Shown one piece after another: positions 46,311 through 54,734 of a stretch of 64,000 nucleotides of DNA. The notes below the pieces were generated by a model. It searched no databases, was not told where the DNA came from, and was given only the letters and a program-made list of their open reading frames with translations. The stretch comes from Microvirga massiliensis (GTDB taxonomy: Bacteria > Pseudomonadota > Alphaproteobacteria > Rhizobiales > Beijerinckiaceae): NCBI RefSeq assembly GCF_001006805.1, contig NZ_LN811354.1:1-64000 (forward strand), in the 5' to 3' direction. A program made the translations under genes and the position numbers. Position 1 is the first letter of the stretch, and every line of letters starts with the position of its first letter.

Positions 46311-47701
46311 CCCTCGTTCCGTCGCTCCTGCGCGACCTCGCCGGCCGCTCCATCGCCGTCCGCCTCGCAATTTCGGCCGTGTTCTGGAGCGTCGTGGTCC
46401 TGCTCGGCGCGGCGCTGATTCTTCTCACCCTCTACCGCGAGAATACGGAGCGGGCATTCGACCAGCGTCTTCTCGTCTATGCCAACAGCCTCGCAGCAGA
46501 TCTGGTGGCGCTCGGTGATCCCGAGCGGGATCTCGGTCCGGTCGGGGATCCTCGCTTCGAGTTGCCGCTGTCCGGTTGGTATTGGCAGGTCGGGCGACCG
46601 GATGCCGCGCCGCGCGATCTGCGCTCCTCCAAGTCCCTCTTCGGTGGCCAACTCCCCAGGATCGAGCGTCCCGACGCGAGGAGCTTCGGCGAAATTCGCC
46701 GAGCCTATGGCAAGGCTCCGGACGACAGAAACCTGCGGATCATCGAGCGTGACATCGACCTCGGCGAGGATGGTCGCTTCGTCATCCGGGTTGCCGGGCC
46801 TGCCGACGAGATCGATTCCGACGTGGCTCGATTCCGGCTGGCGCTGATCGTCACGTTCTCTCTTCTGGGAGCCGCGCTGGTCGTCTCGACTCTCCTTCAG
46901 ATCCGCTTCGGGCTCGGACCGCTCGCAAACTTGCGCGCAGCTGTCGGCGCGGTGAGGCGAGGGGAGGCCGATCGGATCACCGGCGATTATCCGAAGGACA
47001 TCGCACCGCTCTCGGGCGAACTGAACCTGCTGCTCGACACCAATCGCGAAATCCTCGAGAGGGCGCGTACCCAGGTCGGAAATCTGGCACATGCCCTCAA
47101 GACGCCGTTGAGCGTCATCGTCAACGAGGCGGAGAATAGCCCTGACGATGTTGCTGCGCGTGTGCGGGAGCAGGCCGCCATCATGCGCGACCAGATCAGC
47201 TATTACCTCGATCGCGCGCGCGCCGCGGCTTTGGCCGGAACGCTCGGCACGATCACGGAGGTGGAGCCCGTCGTTGCGGCCCTCGCACGCACCTTTGCGA
47301 AGATCTATCGCGACAAGGCGCTGGCCTTCGACGTCGATGTCACGAGAGGCGCGAGATTCCGTGGCGAGCGGCAGGATCTCGAAGAGATGGTCGGCAACCT
47401 CGTCGACAACGCCGCCAAATGGGCAAACGGTCGCGTCGCGGTCCATGTCGAGGTCGTACGCTCCCGGGACTGGTCACGGCTGCGTTTCCTGATCGATGAT
47501 GACGGACCCGGACTGCCGGAAGCAGCACGGGCGGACGTGCTGAAGCGTGGCCGACGTCTCGACGAGACCAAGCCCGGCTCCGGCCTCGGCCTCTCGATCG
47601 TCAGCGATCTCGCGGCGCTGTACCGGGGCTCGCTCGCGCTCGAGGCTGCTCCGATCGGTGGACTCAGAGCCGTCCTCGAACTGCCGGGGGACGCGATTTG
47701 A
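46307..47701 (+). CDS. feuQ: sensor histidine kinase, FeuQ-like
   Basis: This is a membrane histidine kinase of 464 residues from the GTG at 46307, which overlaps the regulator stop (GTGA). It has two membrane helices flanking a periplasmic region of about 135 residues (30-165), a HAMP-like segment, phospho-accepting H262 in NLAHALKTPLS and an ATPase domain with DNAAKWANG (N box), DDDGPGLP and GSGLGLSIV. PhoQ-like kinases and FeuQ share this HALKTPL box. It should phosphorylate the adjacent FeuP-like protein and be restrained by the small PepSY-like protein. Confidence 0.85.
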   Translation: MTLVPSLLRDLAGRSIAVRLAISAVFWSVVVLLGAALILLTLYRENTERAFDQRLLVYANSLAADLVALGDPERDLGPVGDPRFELPLSGWYWQVGRPDAAPRDLRSSKSLFGGQLPRIERPDARSFGEIRRAYGKAPDDRNLRIIERDIDLGEDGRFVIRVAGPADEIDSDVARFRLALIVTFSLLGAALVVSTLLQIRFGLGPLANLRAAVGAVRRGEADRITGDYPKDIAPLSGELNLLLDTNREILERARTQVGNLAHALKTPLSVIVNEAENSPDDVAARVREQAAIMRDQISYYLDRARAAALAGTLGTITEVEPVVAALARTFAKIYRDKALAFDVDVTRGARFRGERQDLEEMVGNLVDNAAKWANGRVAVHVEVVRSRDWSRLRFLIDDDGPGLPEAARADVLKRGRRLDETKPGSGLGLSIVSDLAALYRGSLALEAAPIGGLRAVLELPGDAI

Positions 47702-47868
47702 CAAGATTTCAACAAGAGATGTCTGACTTTTCCGCCCTGGCCTGTTCAAGGGACACTTTGCCGCCATCATTTTCGGCGGCATCCACACTCGGGTTCGGTG
47801 GTCCGGGCCCATTTACGTGACACCGTGCCACCATCGTGCTCGGCTCCGCCTGACGATATGTAGAAATC

Positions 47869-48948
47869 ATGGCAATCTGGATGCTCTTCGGCGCAATGAC
47901 GGCGCTCGTGGTGATGGCGGTTTTGTGGCCGCTATCGCGTCGCCGCGAGCAGCTTCGTGCTGCCGATGACGCCGATCTGACCTTCTATCGCGACCAGCTC
48001 GCGGAGATCGACCGTGACAGCAAGCGCGGGCTGCTCTCGCTGGCGGAGGCCGAAGCGGCCCGTGCCGAGGCTGGCCGGCGGCTGCTGCGTGCGACCTCGG
48101 CTGCCGAGGCGGATCTGGTTGCCGTCGGTGAGCCGGCATTGCGCCGCCGGCGCGCGGTTTCGGCTCTCGCCCTCTCGGTCCTGCCCATCACCGCGCTTGC
48201 CATCTACGGAGCCTATGGTTCTCCACAGCTGGCTGTGACGACGGCTGCCGTGAAAAGAGACGATCCGGCCCAGTTCGATCTCGCGACGGCGCTGAACAAG
48301 ATCGAGACCCACCTTGCTGCTAATCCGCAGGACGGGCGCGGTTGGGATTTGGTCGGCCCCGTCTATCTGCGGCTCGGGCGCGCCGAGGATGCGGCGAAAG
48401 CCTTCTCCTCGGCTCTCCGGTTCCTCGGCGAGGACCCCGACCGCCTGGCGAATTACGGTGAGGCTCTGGTTGCGACCCAAGGGGGCATCGTGTCCGCGGA
48501 AGCGCGCCAAGCCTTCGAACGCGCCGTCGCCCTGGATCCGCTGGCGCCGCGCCCTCGCTTCTATCTCGCACAGGCCGCCGAGCAGGACGGCGATTCGGAC
48601 CGCGCCAAAACGCTTTATCGCGAGATGCTTTCCTCGGCTCCGGACGACGCGCCGTGGGCCCCGTTGGTTCAGCAGCAACTTGCGCGCCTCGAAGGACAGG
48701 ATCAGGCGGTTTCCCCGAACAGCGAGGCCATCGCCGGCATGGTCGACGGACTGGCTCGGCGCCTCGGCGAGCAAGGCGGATCACCCGAGGAGTGGCAGCG
48801 TCTCGTCCGTTCTTATGTGGTCCTCGGAGATCGCGGCAAGGCCACGTCGGCTCTCGAGAAGGCCCGCGCCGCTTCGCAGGAAAATCCCGAGGCGCGCCAG
48901 CAATTGGACCGGCTCGCGCAGGAACTGGAACTCTCCTCGAGCCCCTGA
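47869..48948 (+). CDS. ccmI: cytochrome c maturation protein CcmI (CycH)
   Basis: CcmI presents apocytochrome c to the heme ligation complex. The 359-aa product has a membrane helix at 3-22, a cytoplasmic loop with [15 protein letters not shown], a second helix about 100-118 and a periplasmic TPR-containing domain ([42 protein letters not shown]). It opens the ccmIEFH operon; ccmE follows after one base. Confidence 0.93.
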   Translation: MAIWMLFGAMTALVVMAVLWPLSRRREQLRAADDADLTFYRDQLAEIDRDSKRGLLSLAEAEAARAEAGRRLLRATSAAEADLVAVGEPALRRRRAVSALALSVLPITALAIYGAYGSPQLAVTTAAVKRDDPAQFDLATALNKIETHLAANPQDGRGWDLVGPVYLRLGRAEDAAKAFSSALRFLGEDPDRLANYGEALVATQGGIVSAEARQAFERAVALDPLAPRPRFYLAQAAEQDGDSDRAKTLYREMLSSAPDDAPWAPLVQQQLARLEGQDQAVSPNSEAIAGMVDGLARRLGEQGGSPEEWQRLVRSYVVLGDRGKATSALEKARAASQENPEARQQLDRLAQELELSSSP

Positions 48949-48949
48949 C

Positions 48950-49411
48950 ATGACCCGTAAGCAACGTCGCCTCACGCTGATCGCAGTCGCCGGCGTGGTT
49001 CTCTCGATCGCCCTGGGCCTCGTGCTCTACGCAATGCGTGACACGATCGTGTTTTTCCATGCGCCCGCCGACGTGCAGGCCAACAACGTGCAGCCGGGGA
49101 CGCGCTTTCGGCTCGGTGGGCTCGTCCGGGAAGGGTCCATCCACCGCGGAGCGGACCAAGTCGTGACGTTCGACGTCACCGATACACAGGCGACAATCAC
49201 GGTTCGCTATCACGGACAATTGCCCGACTTGTTCCGCGAGGGGCAGGGTGTCGTGACAGATGGAAAGCTGGATGCATCCGGCTTGTTCGTCGCCGACACG
49301 GTCCTTGCCAAGCATGACGAGACCTACATGCCGCGCGAGGTCGCCGATGCCCTGCGGCGTCAGGGACATTGGCAGGGCGAGGAGAAACCACCAGAACAGG
49401 CCCTACGGTAG
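48950..49411 (+). CDS. ccmE: cytochrome c maturation heme chaperone CcmE (CycJ)
   Basis: CcmE holds heme covalently in the periplasm and passes it to CcmF. The 153-aa product has an N-terminal membrane anchor ([21 protein letters not shown]), an OB-fold domain and the heme-binding site [10 protein letters not shown] with H122 and Y126. The ATG at 48950 starts one base after the ccmI stop. Confidence 0.96.
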   Translation: MTRKQRRLTLIAVAGVVLSIALGLVLYAMRDTIVFFHAPADVQANNVQPGTRFRLGGLVREGSIHRGADQVVTFDVTDTQATITVRYHGQLPDLFREGQGVVTDGKLDASGLFVADTVLAKHDETYMPREVADALRRQGHWQGEEKPPEQALR

Positions 49412-49423
49412 GGAGGGTCGCCC

Positions 49424-51406
49424 GTGTTGGTCGAGGCAGGACATTTCGCGCTCGCGCTGGCCTTGGGGCTTTCCCTGATCCAGCTGATCGTGCCGCTCTG
49501 GGGAACGCGGACCTCCGACCCCGTGCTCATGAGCGTTGCAGGGCCGGCTGCTTTCGCGAGTCTCGCCTGCATCGGAACGGCCTTCGCAATCCTGACCTTC
49601 GCCTATGCGACGTCGGATTTCTCGGTCCTCAACGTCGTCGAGAATTCCCACACCGCAAAGCCCTTCATCTACAAGCTGACCGGTGTCTGGGGGAATCACG
49701 AGGGCTCGATGCTCCTCTGGATTCTCATATTGAGCCTCTTCGGGGCCTTCGTGGCCGCGGCACACCGGAGCCTGCCGCCGCGGCTCCGCGCCAACACGCT
49801 CGCCGTCCAGGGGGCAATCACGTTCGCCTTCCTGGCCTTCATCCTCATGACGTCGAACCCTTTCCTGCGCGTCGTTCCGGCTCCGCTTGAGGGGCAGGAT
49901 CTCAATCCCGTTCTCCAAGATCCCGGGCTCGCGATCCATCCGCCGCTGCTCTATCTCGGCTATGTCGGGTTCTCGATCTCCTTTGCGTTCGCCTGTGCGG
50001 CGCTGATCGAAGGGCGCATTGACGCCGTCTGGGCCCGGGCGGTGCGGCCCTGGACGCTTTCCGCCTGGCTCTTTCTCACCCTCGGGATCGCGATGGGGTC
50101 CTACTGGGCCTATTACGAGCTCGGCTGGGGCGGATGGTGGTTCTGGGATCCGGTCGAGAATGCGTCGCTGATGCCGTGGCTCGCCGGCACGGCCCTGGTC
50201 CACTCGACCGTCGTCATGGAGAAACGCGATGCGCTGAAGGTCTGGACCATCCTTCTGGCGATCGTGACGTTCTCGCTCTCGCTGCTCGGTACGTTCCTCG
50301 TGCGGTCCGGCGTGCTCACATCGGTTCATTCCTTCGCGGTTGATCCCTCCCGTGGCGTCGCCATTCTCCTCATCCTGGTCCTGTTCATCGGCGGATCACT
50401 GGCGCTCTTCGCGTGGCGCGCGCCGCTTCTTCAGCAGGGCGGGCTGTTCGCTCCGATCTCCCGGGAAGGGGCGCTCGTGGTGAATAATCTCTTTCTCGCC
50501 ACGGCTTGCGCCACGGTCTTCGTCGGCACGCTCTACCCGCTCGCGCTCGAGGCGCTGACCGGAGCGAAGATTTCCGTAGGAGCGCCTTTCTTCAATGCGA
50601 CCTTCATCCCGCTGATCGTGCCGTTGCTTCTGCTCCTGCCGATCGGGCAGCTTCTGGCCTGGAAGCGCGGCAACCTGCTGGGGACGCTGCAGCGCCTTTA
50701 TGTGGCATTCGGAATCGCGATTCTGACCACCGTCATTCTTCTGGGGCTTACGATCGGCGGACCCGTGGTGGCGCCGCTCGGCATCGGGCTCGGAGCTTAT
50801 CTGATCGCGGGCGCTGTCAGCGAGATCGTCGGGCGCTCCTGGTCGCGCGGCACGCCGGCTGCGGTCGCCGCACGTAAGGCGCTCGGTCTTCCACGCTCCA
50901 CATGGGGCACGGTGCTGGCGCATGTCGGAACGGGCGTAACGGTGATCGGGATTTCCGCTGCAGCGTGGAGCGTGGAAAGCATCGCCACGCTCAAAACCGG
51001 CGACAGCATCTCCGCAGGCCCTTACGAAGCGCGTCTGGAGCGCGTCATTCCGCGGACCGGCTCGAATTATCGGGAAGACGCTGCAGTCTTCACGGTCTCG
51101 CGTTCGGGTCGCGAAATCGGACAATTCGAGACAATGAAGAGGCTCTATCTGACGCGCAACATGCCGACGACCGAGGCCGGGATCATGACCGTCGGCCTCA
51201 GCCAAGTCTATGTCAGCATCGGGGATGCGCATGCCGATGGGTCGTTCGGGATCAGGCTCTACTACAAGCCGCTAATTCTCATGATCTGGATCGGGGCTCT
51301 GTTCATGGCGGCAGGTGCGGCACTGTCCCTCACGGATCGCCGCCTTCGTGTCGGAGCGCCTGTCAAGGCCCGTTCGCTTGGGGCAGTTCCGGCGCCCGCG
51401 GAGTAG
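49424..51406 (+). CDS. ccmF: heme lyase CcmF (CycK)
   Basis: CcmF is the large membrane core of the heme-ligating complex. The 660-aa product has about 14-15 membrane helices, the tryptophan-rich motif WGGWWFWDPVENASLMPW (near 238-255) and a large periplasmic loop before the last helix. The start is GTG at 49424 with GGGAGGG six bases upstream. It lies 12 bases after ccmE and is followed by ccmH after three bases. Confidence 0.96.
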   Translation: MLVEAGHFALALALGLSLIQLIVPLWGTRTSDPVLMSVAGPAAFASLACIGTAFAILTFAYATSDFSVLNVVENSHTAKPFIYKLTGVWGNHEGSMLLWILILSLFGAFVAAAHRSLPPRLRANTLAVQGAITFAFLAFILMTSNPFLRVVPAPLEGQDLNPVLQDPGLAIHPPLLYLGYVGFSISFAFACAALIEGRIDAVWARAVRPWTLSAWLFLTLGIAMGSYWAYYELGWGGWWFWDPVENASLMPWLAGTALVHSTVVMEKRDALKVWTILLAIVTFSLSLLGTFLVRSGVLTSVHSFAVDPSRGVAILLILVLFIGGSLALFAWRAPLLQQGGLFAPISREGALVVNNLFLATACATVFVGTLYPLALEALTGAKISVGAPFFNATFIPLIVPLLLLLPIGQLLAWKRGNLLGTLQRLYVAFGIAILTTVILLGLTIGGPVVAPLGIGLGAYLIAGAVSEIVGRSWSRGTPAAVAARKALGLPRSTWGTVLAHVGTGVTVIGISAAAWSVESIATLKTGDSISAGPYEARLERVIPRTGSNYREDAAVFTVSRSGREIGQFETMKRLYLTRNMPTTEAGIMTVGLSQVYVSIGDAHADGSFGIRLYYKPLILMIWIGALFMAAGAALSLTDRRLRVGAPVKARSLGAVPAPAE

Positions 51407-51409
51407 GGA

Positions 51410-51895
51410 ATGGCCCGGGACACAAAATCCTCCTCGCGACGGCACCTCGCGGCAGTCGCGATCTGCTGCCTGCTCCTGCCGGGCGGTGCATTCGCCGTAC
51501 AGCCGGACGAGGTTCTGAAAGATCCCGCTCTCGAGGCACGGGCGCGCTCCCTGTCGGCGGAATTGCGCTGCCTCGTGTGTCAGAATCAATCGATCGACGA
51601 ATCGGATGCACCCTTGGCCCGGGATCTTCGCATCCTCGTTCGCGAGCGCCTGAAAGCGGGTGATACGGACGCCGAGGTTCAGGAGTTTCTCGTCGATCGC
51701 TATGGCGAGTTCGTGCTTCTGAAGCCGGTTCTGGGCTTGCACACGCTGCTCCTCTGGCTGACGCCGCTGATGGTGTTTGCGCTCGGCGGCTTCGGCCTCT
51801 TCCGGATGGCGCGTCGCAAGACCCTTTTGCGGAGCACGGAACTCTCTCCGGAAGAGCAGGCGCGCATCGATTCGCTCATGAAGCCGGAAGGCTGA
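51410..51895 (+). CDS. ccmH: cytochrome c maturation protein CcmH (CycL)
   Basis: CcmH reduces the CxxCH cysteines of apocytochrome c. The 161-aa product has a signal peptide, the redox motif LRCLVCQNQSI (about 51-61), a C-terminal membrane helix (LHTLLLWLTPLMVFALGGFGLF) and a short cytoplasmic end. It completes ccmIEFH. In rhizobia degP usually follows; here the next gene is a response regulator 495 bases away. Confidence 0.95.
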   Translation: MARDTKSSSRRHLAAVAICCLLLPGGAFAVQPDEVLKDPALEARARSLSAELRCLVCQNQSIDESDAPLARDLRILVRERLKAGDTDAEVQEFLVDRYGEFVLLKPVLGLHTLLLWLTPLMVFALGGFGLFRMARRKTLLRSTELSPEEQARIDSLMKPEG

Positions 51896-52033
51896 CACGG
51901 TTCCGTTTCCGTGCATCGCCAGCGGTGAGCAGCCTCCACCTTACGAAGAATTCATGCTGCCGTGAGCAGGCCGTAAGGGCCGGACAGGTATCTTCTCCCG
52001 ACCAGTGGACCCGACGGTTCATAGGGAGACGTC

Positions 52034-52204
52034 ATGATTTCGAGAACACGGGCAAAGGTGCTGCCACGCGCCAGCTTGGTGTGGTTGTGGTCGTCGGCGG
52101 GCCAGCCGCCACGGATCGCAACTTTCCTGCCCGTATGCCCCGTAATGTTGACGGTCGACCGCAACGGACGTGAGCGAACCGCATCCCGACCGAAGGAGAT
52201 TTGA
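52034..52204 (+). pseudogene. possible remnant of an exported-protein gene (degP position)
   Basis: ATG 52034 has GGGAG five bases upstream and opens 56 codons. The first 16 residues are basic then hydrophobic, like the start of a signal peptide; the rest reads as random Arg/Pro/Trp sequence, as after a frame break. The location, right after ccmH, is where rhizobia carry degP. Only position and the first residues support this. Confidence 0.25.
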
Positions 52205-52298
52205 CGCCAGTTTGCGCCGGCCCCAGCGTGCCCCTTGTAGGGACCTGCGCAGGCCCTTGGCAGGCTATCACCCCCCAGCCAGCCTGCCATCGGCGATT

Positions 52299-52333
52299 GC
52301 CCACGCATCGGCCTTGCCGGTGCGTGGGCTTTT
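52299..52333 (+). terminator. strong rho-independent terminator before the response regulator
   Basis: GCCCACGCA at 52299-52307 pairs perfectly with TGCGTGGGC at 52321-52329, an inner CGGC/GCCG can extend the hairpin, and TTTT follows at 52330-52333. It stands 57 bases before the regulator start, so it ends an upstream transcript (ccm operon or a small RNA) or attenuates read-through into the two-component genes. Confidence 0.85.
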
Positions 52334-52390
52334 CTTTCCGAGCGTTGGAGTCTGCTCTCCCGCGGAGCAATTTTACGGTAAGGACTGATC

Positions 52391-53086
52391 ATGCGTATCC
52401 TGATCGTAGAGGACGACCGCGAGGCAGCGGCCTATCTCGTCAAGGCTTTTCGGGAGGCGGGCCACCTCGCCGACCATGCCGCCGACGGCCTGGATGGCTA
52501 CGCGATGGCGGAGGCCGGAGGTTTCGACGTCCTCATCGTCGATCGCATGATCCCGAAACTGGATGGCCTGTCGCTAATCCGCGCGCTGCGCGAGCAGAAT
52601 ATCGACACCCCGGTTCTCATCCTATCGGCGCTCGGCCAGGTAGACGACAGAGTGAAGGGCCTGCGGGCGGGCGGGGATGACTACCTGCCGAAACCGTATG
52701 CCTTCTCGGAACTCCTGGCGCGCGTCGAAGTCCTGGCGCGCCGCGGTGCCAGCACGCCGCAGACCGAGCCGACGGTGTATCGCGTCGCGGATCTCGAGCT
52801 CGACCGCCTGTCGCATCGCGTCACCCGATCGGGGCAGGAGATCGTCCTCCAGCCACGCGAGTTTCGACTGCTCGAATACCTGATGCGTTACGCCGGGCAG
52901 GTCGTCACGCGCACGATGCTCCTCGAGCATGTGTGGGATTACCACTTCGACCCGCAGACGAACGTGATCGACGTACATGTGTCGCGGCTGCGTTCGAAGA
53001 TCGACAAGGGCTTCGATCGCCCCTTGATCCATACCATTCGCGGGGCGGGCTACATGATCCGACTCGGTGAGGGATCGGAGAGATGA
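52391..53086 (+). CDS. OmpR-family response regulator
   Basis: The 231-aa product has a receiver domain with VEDD pocket, phospho-acceptor D51 in VLIVDRMIPKLDG and K in YLPKPYAF, then an OmpR/PhoB winged helix (LQPREFRLLEYLMRYAG, NVIDVHVSRLRSKID). ATGA overlap with the kinase gene shows a co-translated pair. The pair lies between ccmH and glnE, as in Sinorhizobium. The regulon is unknown. Transcription probably starts between the terminator at 52299 and the ATG. Confidence 0.9.
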   Translation: MRILIVEDDREAAAYLVKAFREAGHLADHAADGLDGYAMAEAGGFDVLIVDRMIPKLDGLSLIRALREQNIDTPVLILSALGQVDDRVKGLRAGGDDYLPKPYAFSELLARVEVLARRGASTPQTEPTVYRVADLELDRLSHRVTRSGQEIVLQPREFRLLEYLMRYAGQVVTRTMLLEHVWDYHFDPQTNVIDVHVSRLRSKIDKGFDRPLIHTIRGAGYMIRLGEGSER

Positions 53087-54576
53087 GCGCGAGAGCCGCG
53101 GCGCGCTCCGAGAACGTCTTTGCGCACGCGCTCTCGTCCATCGGGAAGCTGGTTCGGACGACCGCATTCAAGCTGTCGCTGGCCTATCTCGTCACGTTCC
53201 TGATCTTCGCATTCGTGACGCTCGGCTATGTCGCCTGGAATGCGCGCCGGGTCCTCGACGAGCAGATCCTGTCCACGATCGAGGCGGAGATCAACGGCCT
53301 CTCGGAGCAGTACCGGGTCGGCGGACTCCGGCGGCTCGTCGCCGTCGTCGAGCGAAGATCAAAGGATCCCGGAGCCTCTCTTTACTTGATCACGACGCCG
53401 ACGGGTGAGCGGATCGCCGGCAACGTCGGCGCAATTCCCCTCGGACTTCTCGCTCGGCCCGGCCGCAGCGAAGCGGAATACGGCCGATCCGAAGACGACG
53501 AGCTCACCCAGCATCGGGCAATCGTCCAGGTCTTCATTCTTCCTGGGGGTTTTCGCCTCCTCGTCGGCCGCGACGTCGATGAACGTCGCCGCCTGCACGA
53601 GGTCATTCAGACCGCCTTCGGCTACGCGATCCTGTTCATCGGCATTCTGGGTTGTGCGGGCGGCTGGTTCATCACGCGCCGCGTGCTGAAGCGCGTCGAC
53701 GACATGACGGAGACGACCCGCACCATCATGAATGGCGACTTGAGCGGTCGCCTACGCATATCCGGGGCGGATGACGAACTCGACCGGCTGGCCCAGAATC
53801 TCAACGCGATGCTCGACCGGATCGGTGAACTCCTCAACGGCCTGCGCGAGGTCTCCGACAACATCGCACACGACCTCAAGACCCCGCTGACGCGGCTCCG
53901 CAACCGGGCCGACGAGGCGCTCAGGTCGGCAGAGAGTCCTGACGCGCTGCGCGCCGCGCTCGAGGCGAATATCGAGGAGAGCGATAACCTCATCCGGATC
54001 TTCAACGCTCTCCTGATGATCGCCAGGCTAGAAGCCGGAAGTGCCGGGGAGATCCAGGCCCACTTCGATACAGCGGAGGCTGTCCGTGCGGTTGCCGAGC
54101 TCTATGATGCGGCAGCCGAGGAAGCAGGGATCCCGCTCGTGGTCTCTGCGCCGGACCACCTGCCGATCCGGGGCAACCGTGAGTTGCTCGGACAGGCCGT
54201 GGCCAATCTTCTCGACAATGCGCTCAAATACGGTCGCAACGAGGCCGGATTGCCCGTGCGGGTCTCGGCCATGAGGAATGGGGCCATGGTCGAGGTCACG
54301 ATCAGCGATAGCGGACCGGGAATCCCCCAGGCCGAGCGTGATCGCGTCCTGGAGCGGTTCGTGCGTCTCGAAAGCGCACGCACCCGGCCGGGTTTCGGCC
54401 TTGGGTTGAGCCTCGTGGCAGCGGTCGCCCGTCTCCATGGCGGTTCGTTCCGTCTCGAAGAGAACGGGCCGGGACTTCGTGCGATCCTCTCTCTCCCGAC
54501 TGATCACGAGCAAGCACCTTTCGATAAACCGGGAGGAGACAACCGGGCAGCAGGAACAAGCCCACCGGCACGATAG
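53083..54576 (+). CDS. sensor histidine kinase
   Basis: This is a 497-aa membrane kinase. A helix at about 28-48 and another at about 182-203 frame a periplasmic sensor region of some 130 residues. HAMP follows (about 204-257), then the phospho-accepting H263 in NIAHDLKTPLTRLR, the N box in NLLDNALKYG, SDSGPGIP and GFGLGLSLV. The last 20 residues are a Pro/Gly/Ala-rich tail. Its ATG overlaps the regulator stop. The signal is unknown. Confidence 0.9.
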   Translation: MSARAAARSENVFAHALSSIGKLVRTTAFKLSLAYLVTFLIFAFVTLGYVAWNARRVLDEQILSTIEAEINGLSEQYRVGGLRRLVAVVERRSKDPGASLYLITTPTGERIAGNVGAIPLGLLARPGRSEAEYGRSEDDELTQHRAIVQVFILPGGFRLLVGRDVDERRRLHEVIQTAFGYAILFIGILGCAGGWFITRRVLKRVDDMTETTRTIMNGDLSGRLRISGADDELDRLAQNLNAMLDRIGELLNGLREVSDNIAHDLKTPLTRLRNRADEALRSAESPDALRAALEANIEESDNLIRIFNALLMIARLEAGSAGEIQAHFDTAEAVRAVAELYDAAAEEAGIPLVVSAPDHLPIRGNRELLGQAVANLLDNALKYGRNEAGLPVRVSAMRNGAMVEVTISDSGPGIPQAERDRVLERFVRLESARTRPGFGLGLSLVAAVARLHGGSFRLEENGPGLRAILSLPTDHEQAPFDKPGGDNRAAGTSPPAR

Positions 54577-54734
54577 GCGGGGGGCGCAGCCGGTCAGGCC
54601 CATGCGACGCGGGAGCTTTCGGGGCCCAAGTCGGCGAGGGGCCCACAGCAGAGCCACAGCGGATCGAGCTTCCCTCGAAGCGGCCGGATGCGGTACCGAG
54701 AGAGCAGCAAAACATCAATCGAGGAGCTGCATTC

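Larger units (their letters stand above)
51896..52390. other. ccmH-to-regulator gap with terminator
   Basis: No full gene is present. A 56-codon frame with a good Shine-Dalgarno (GGGAG before ATG 52034, stop at 52204) encodes a basic start, MISRTRAKVLPRASLV, followed by non-protein-like sequence. It could be the stump of a degP-type exported protein gene or a leader peptide. A strong terminator at 52299-52333 ends the stretch. Confidence 0.5.

Noticed and set aside
47759-47781. hairpin TGCCGCC...GGCGGCA between feuQ and ccmI
   Set aside because: Seven-pair stem without T-run; too weak to call as a terminator.
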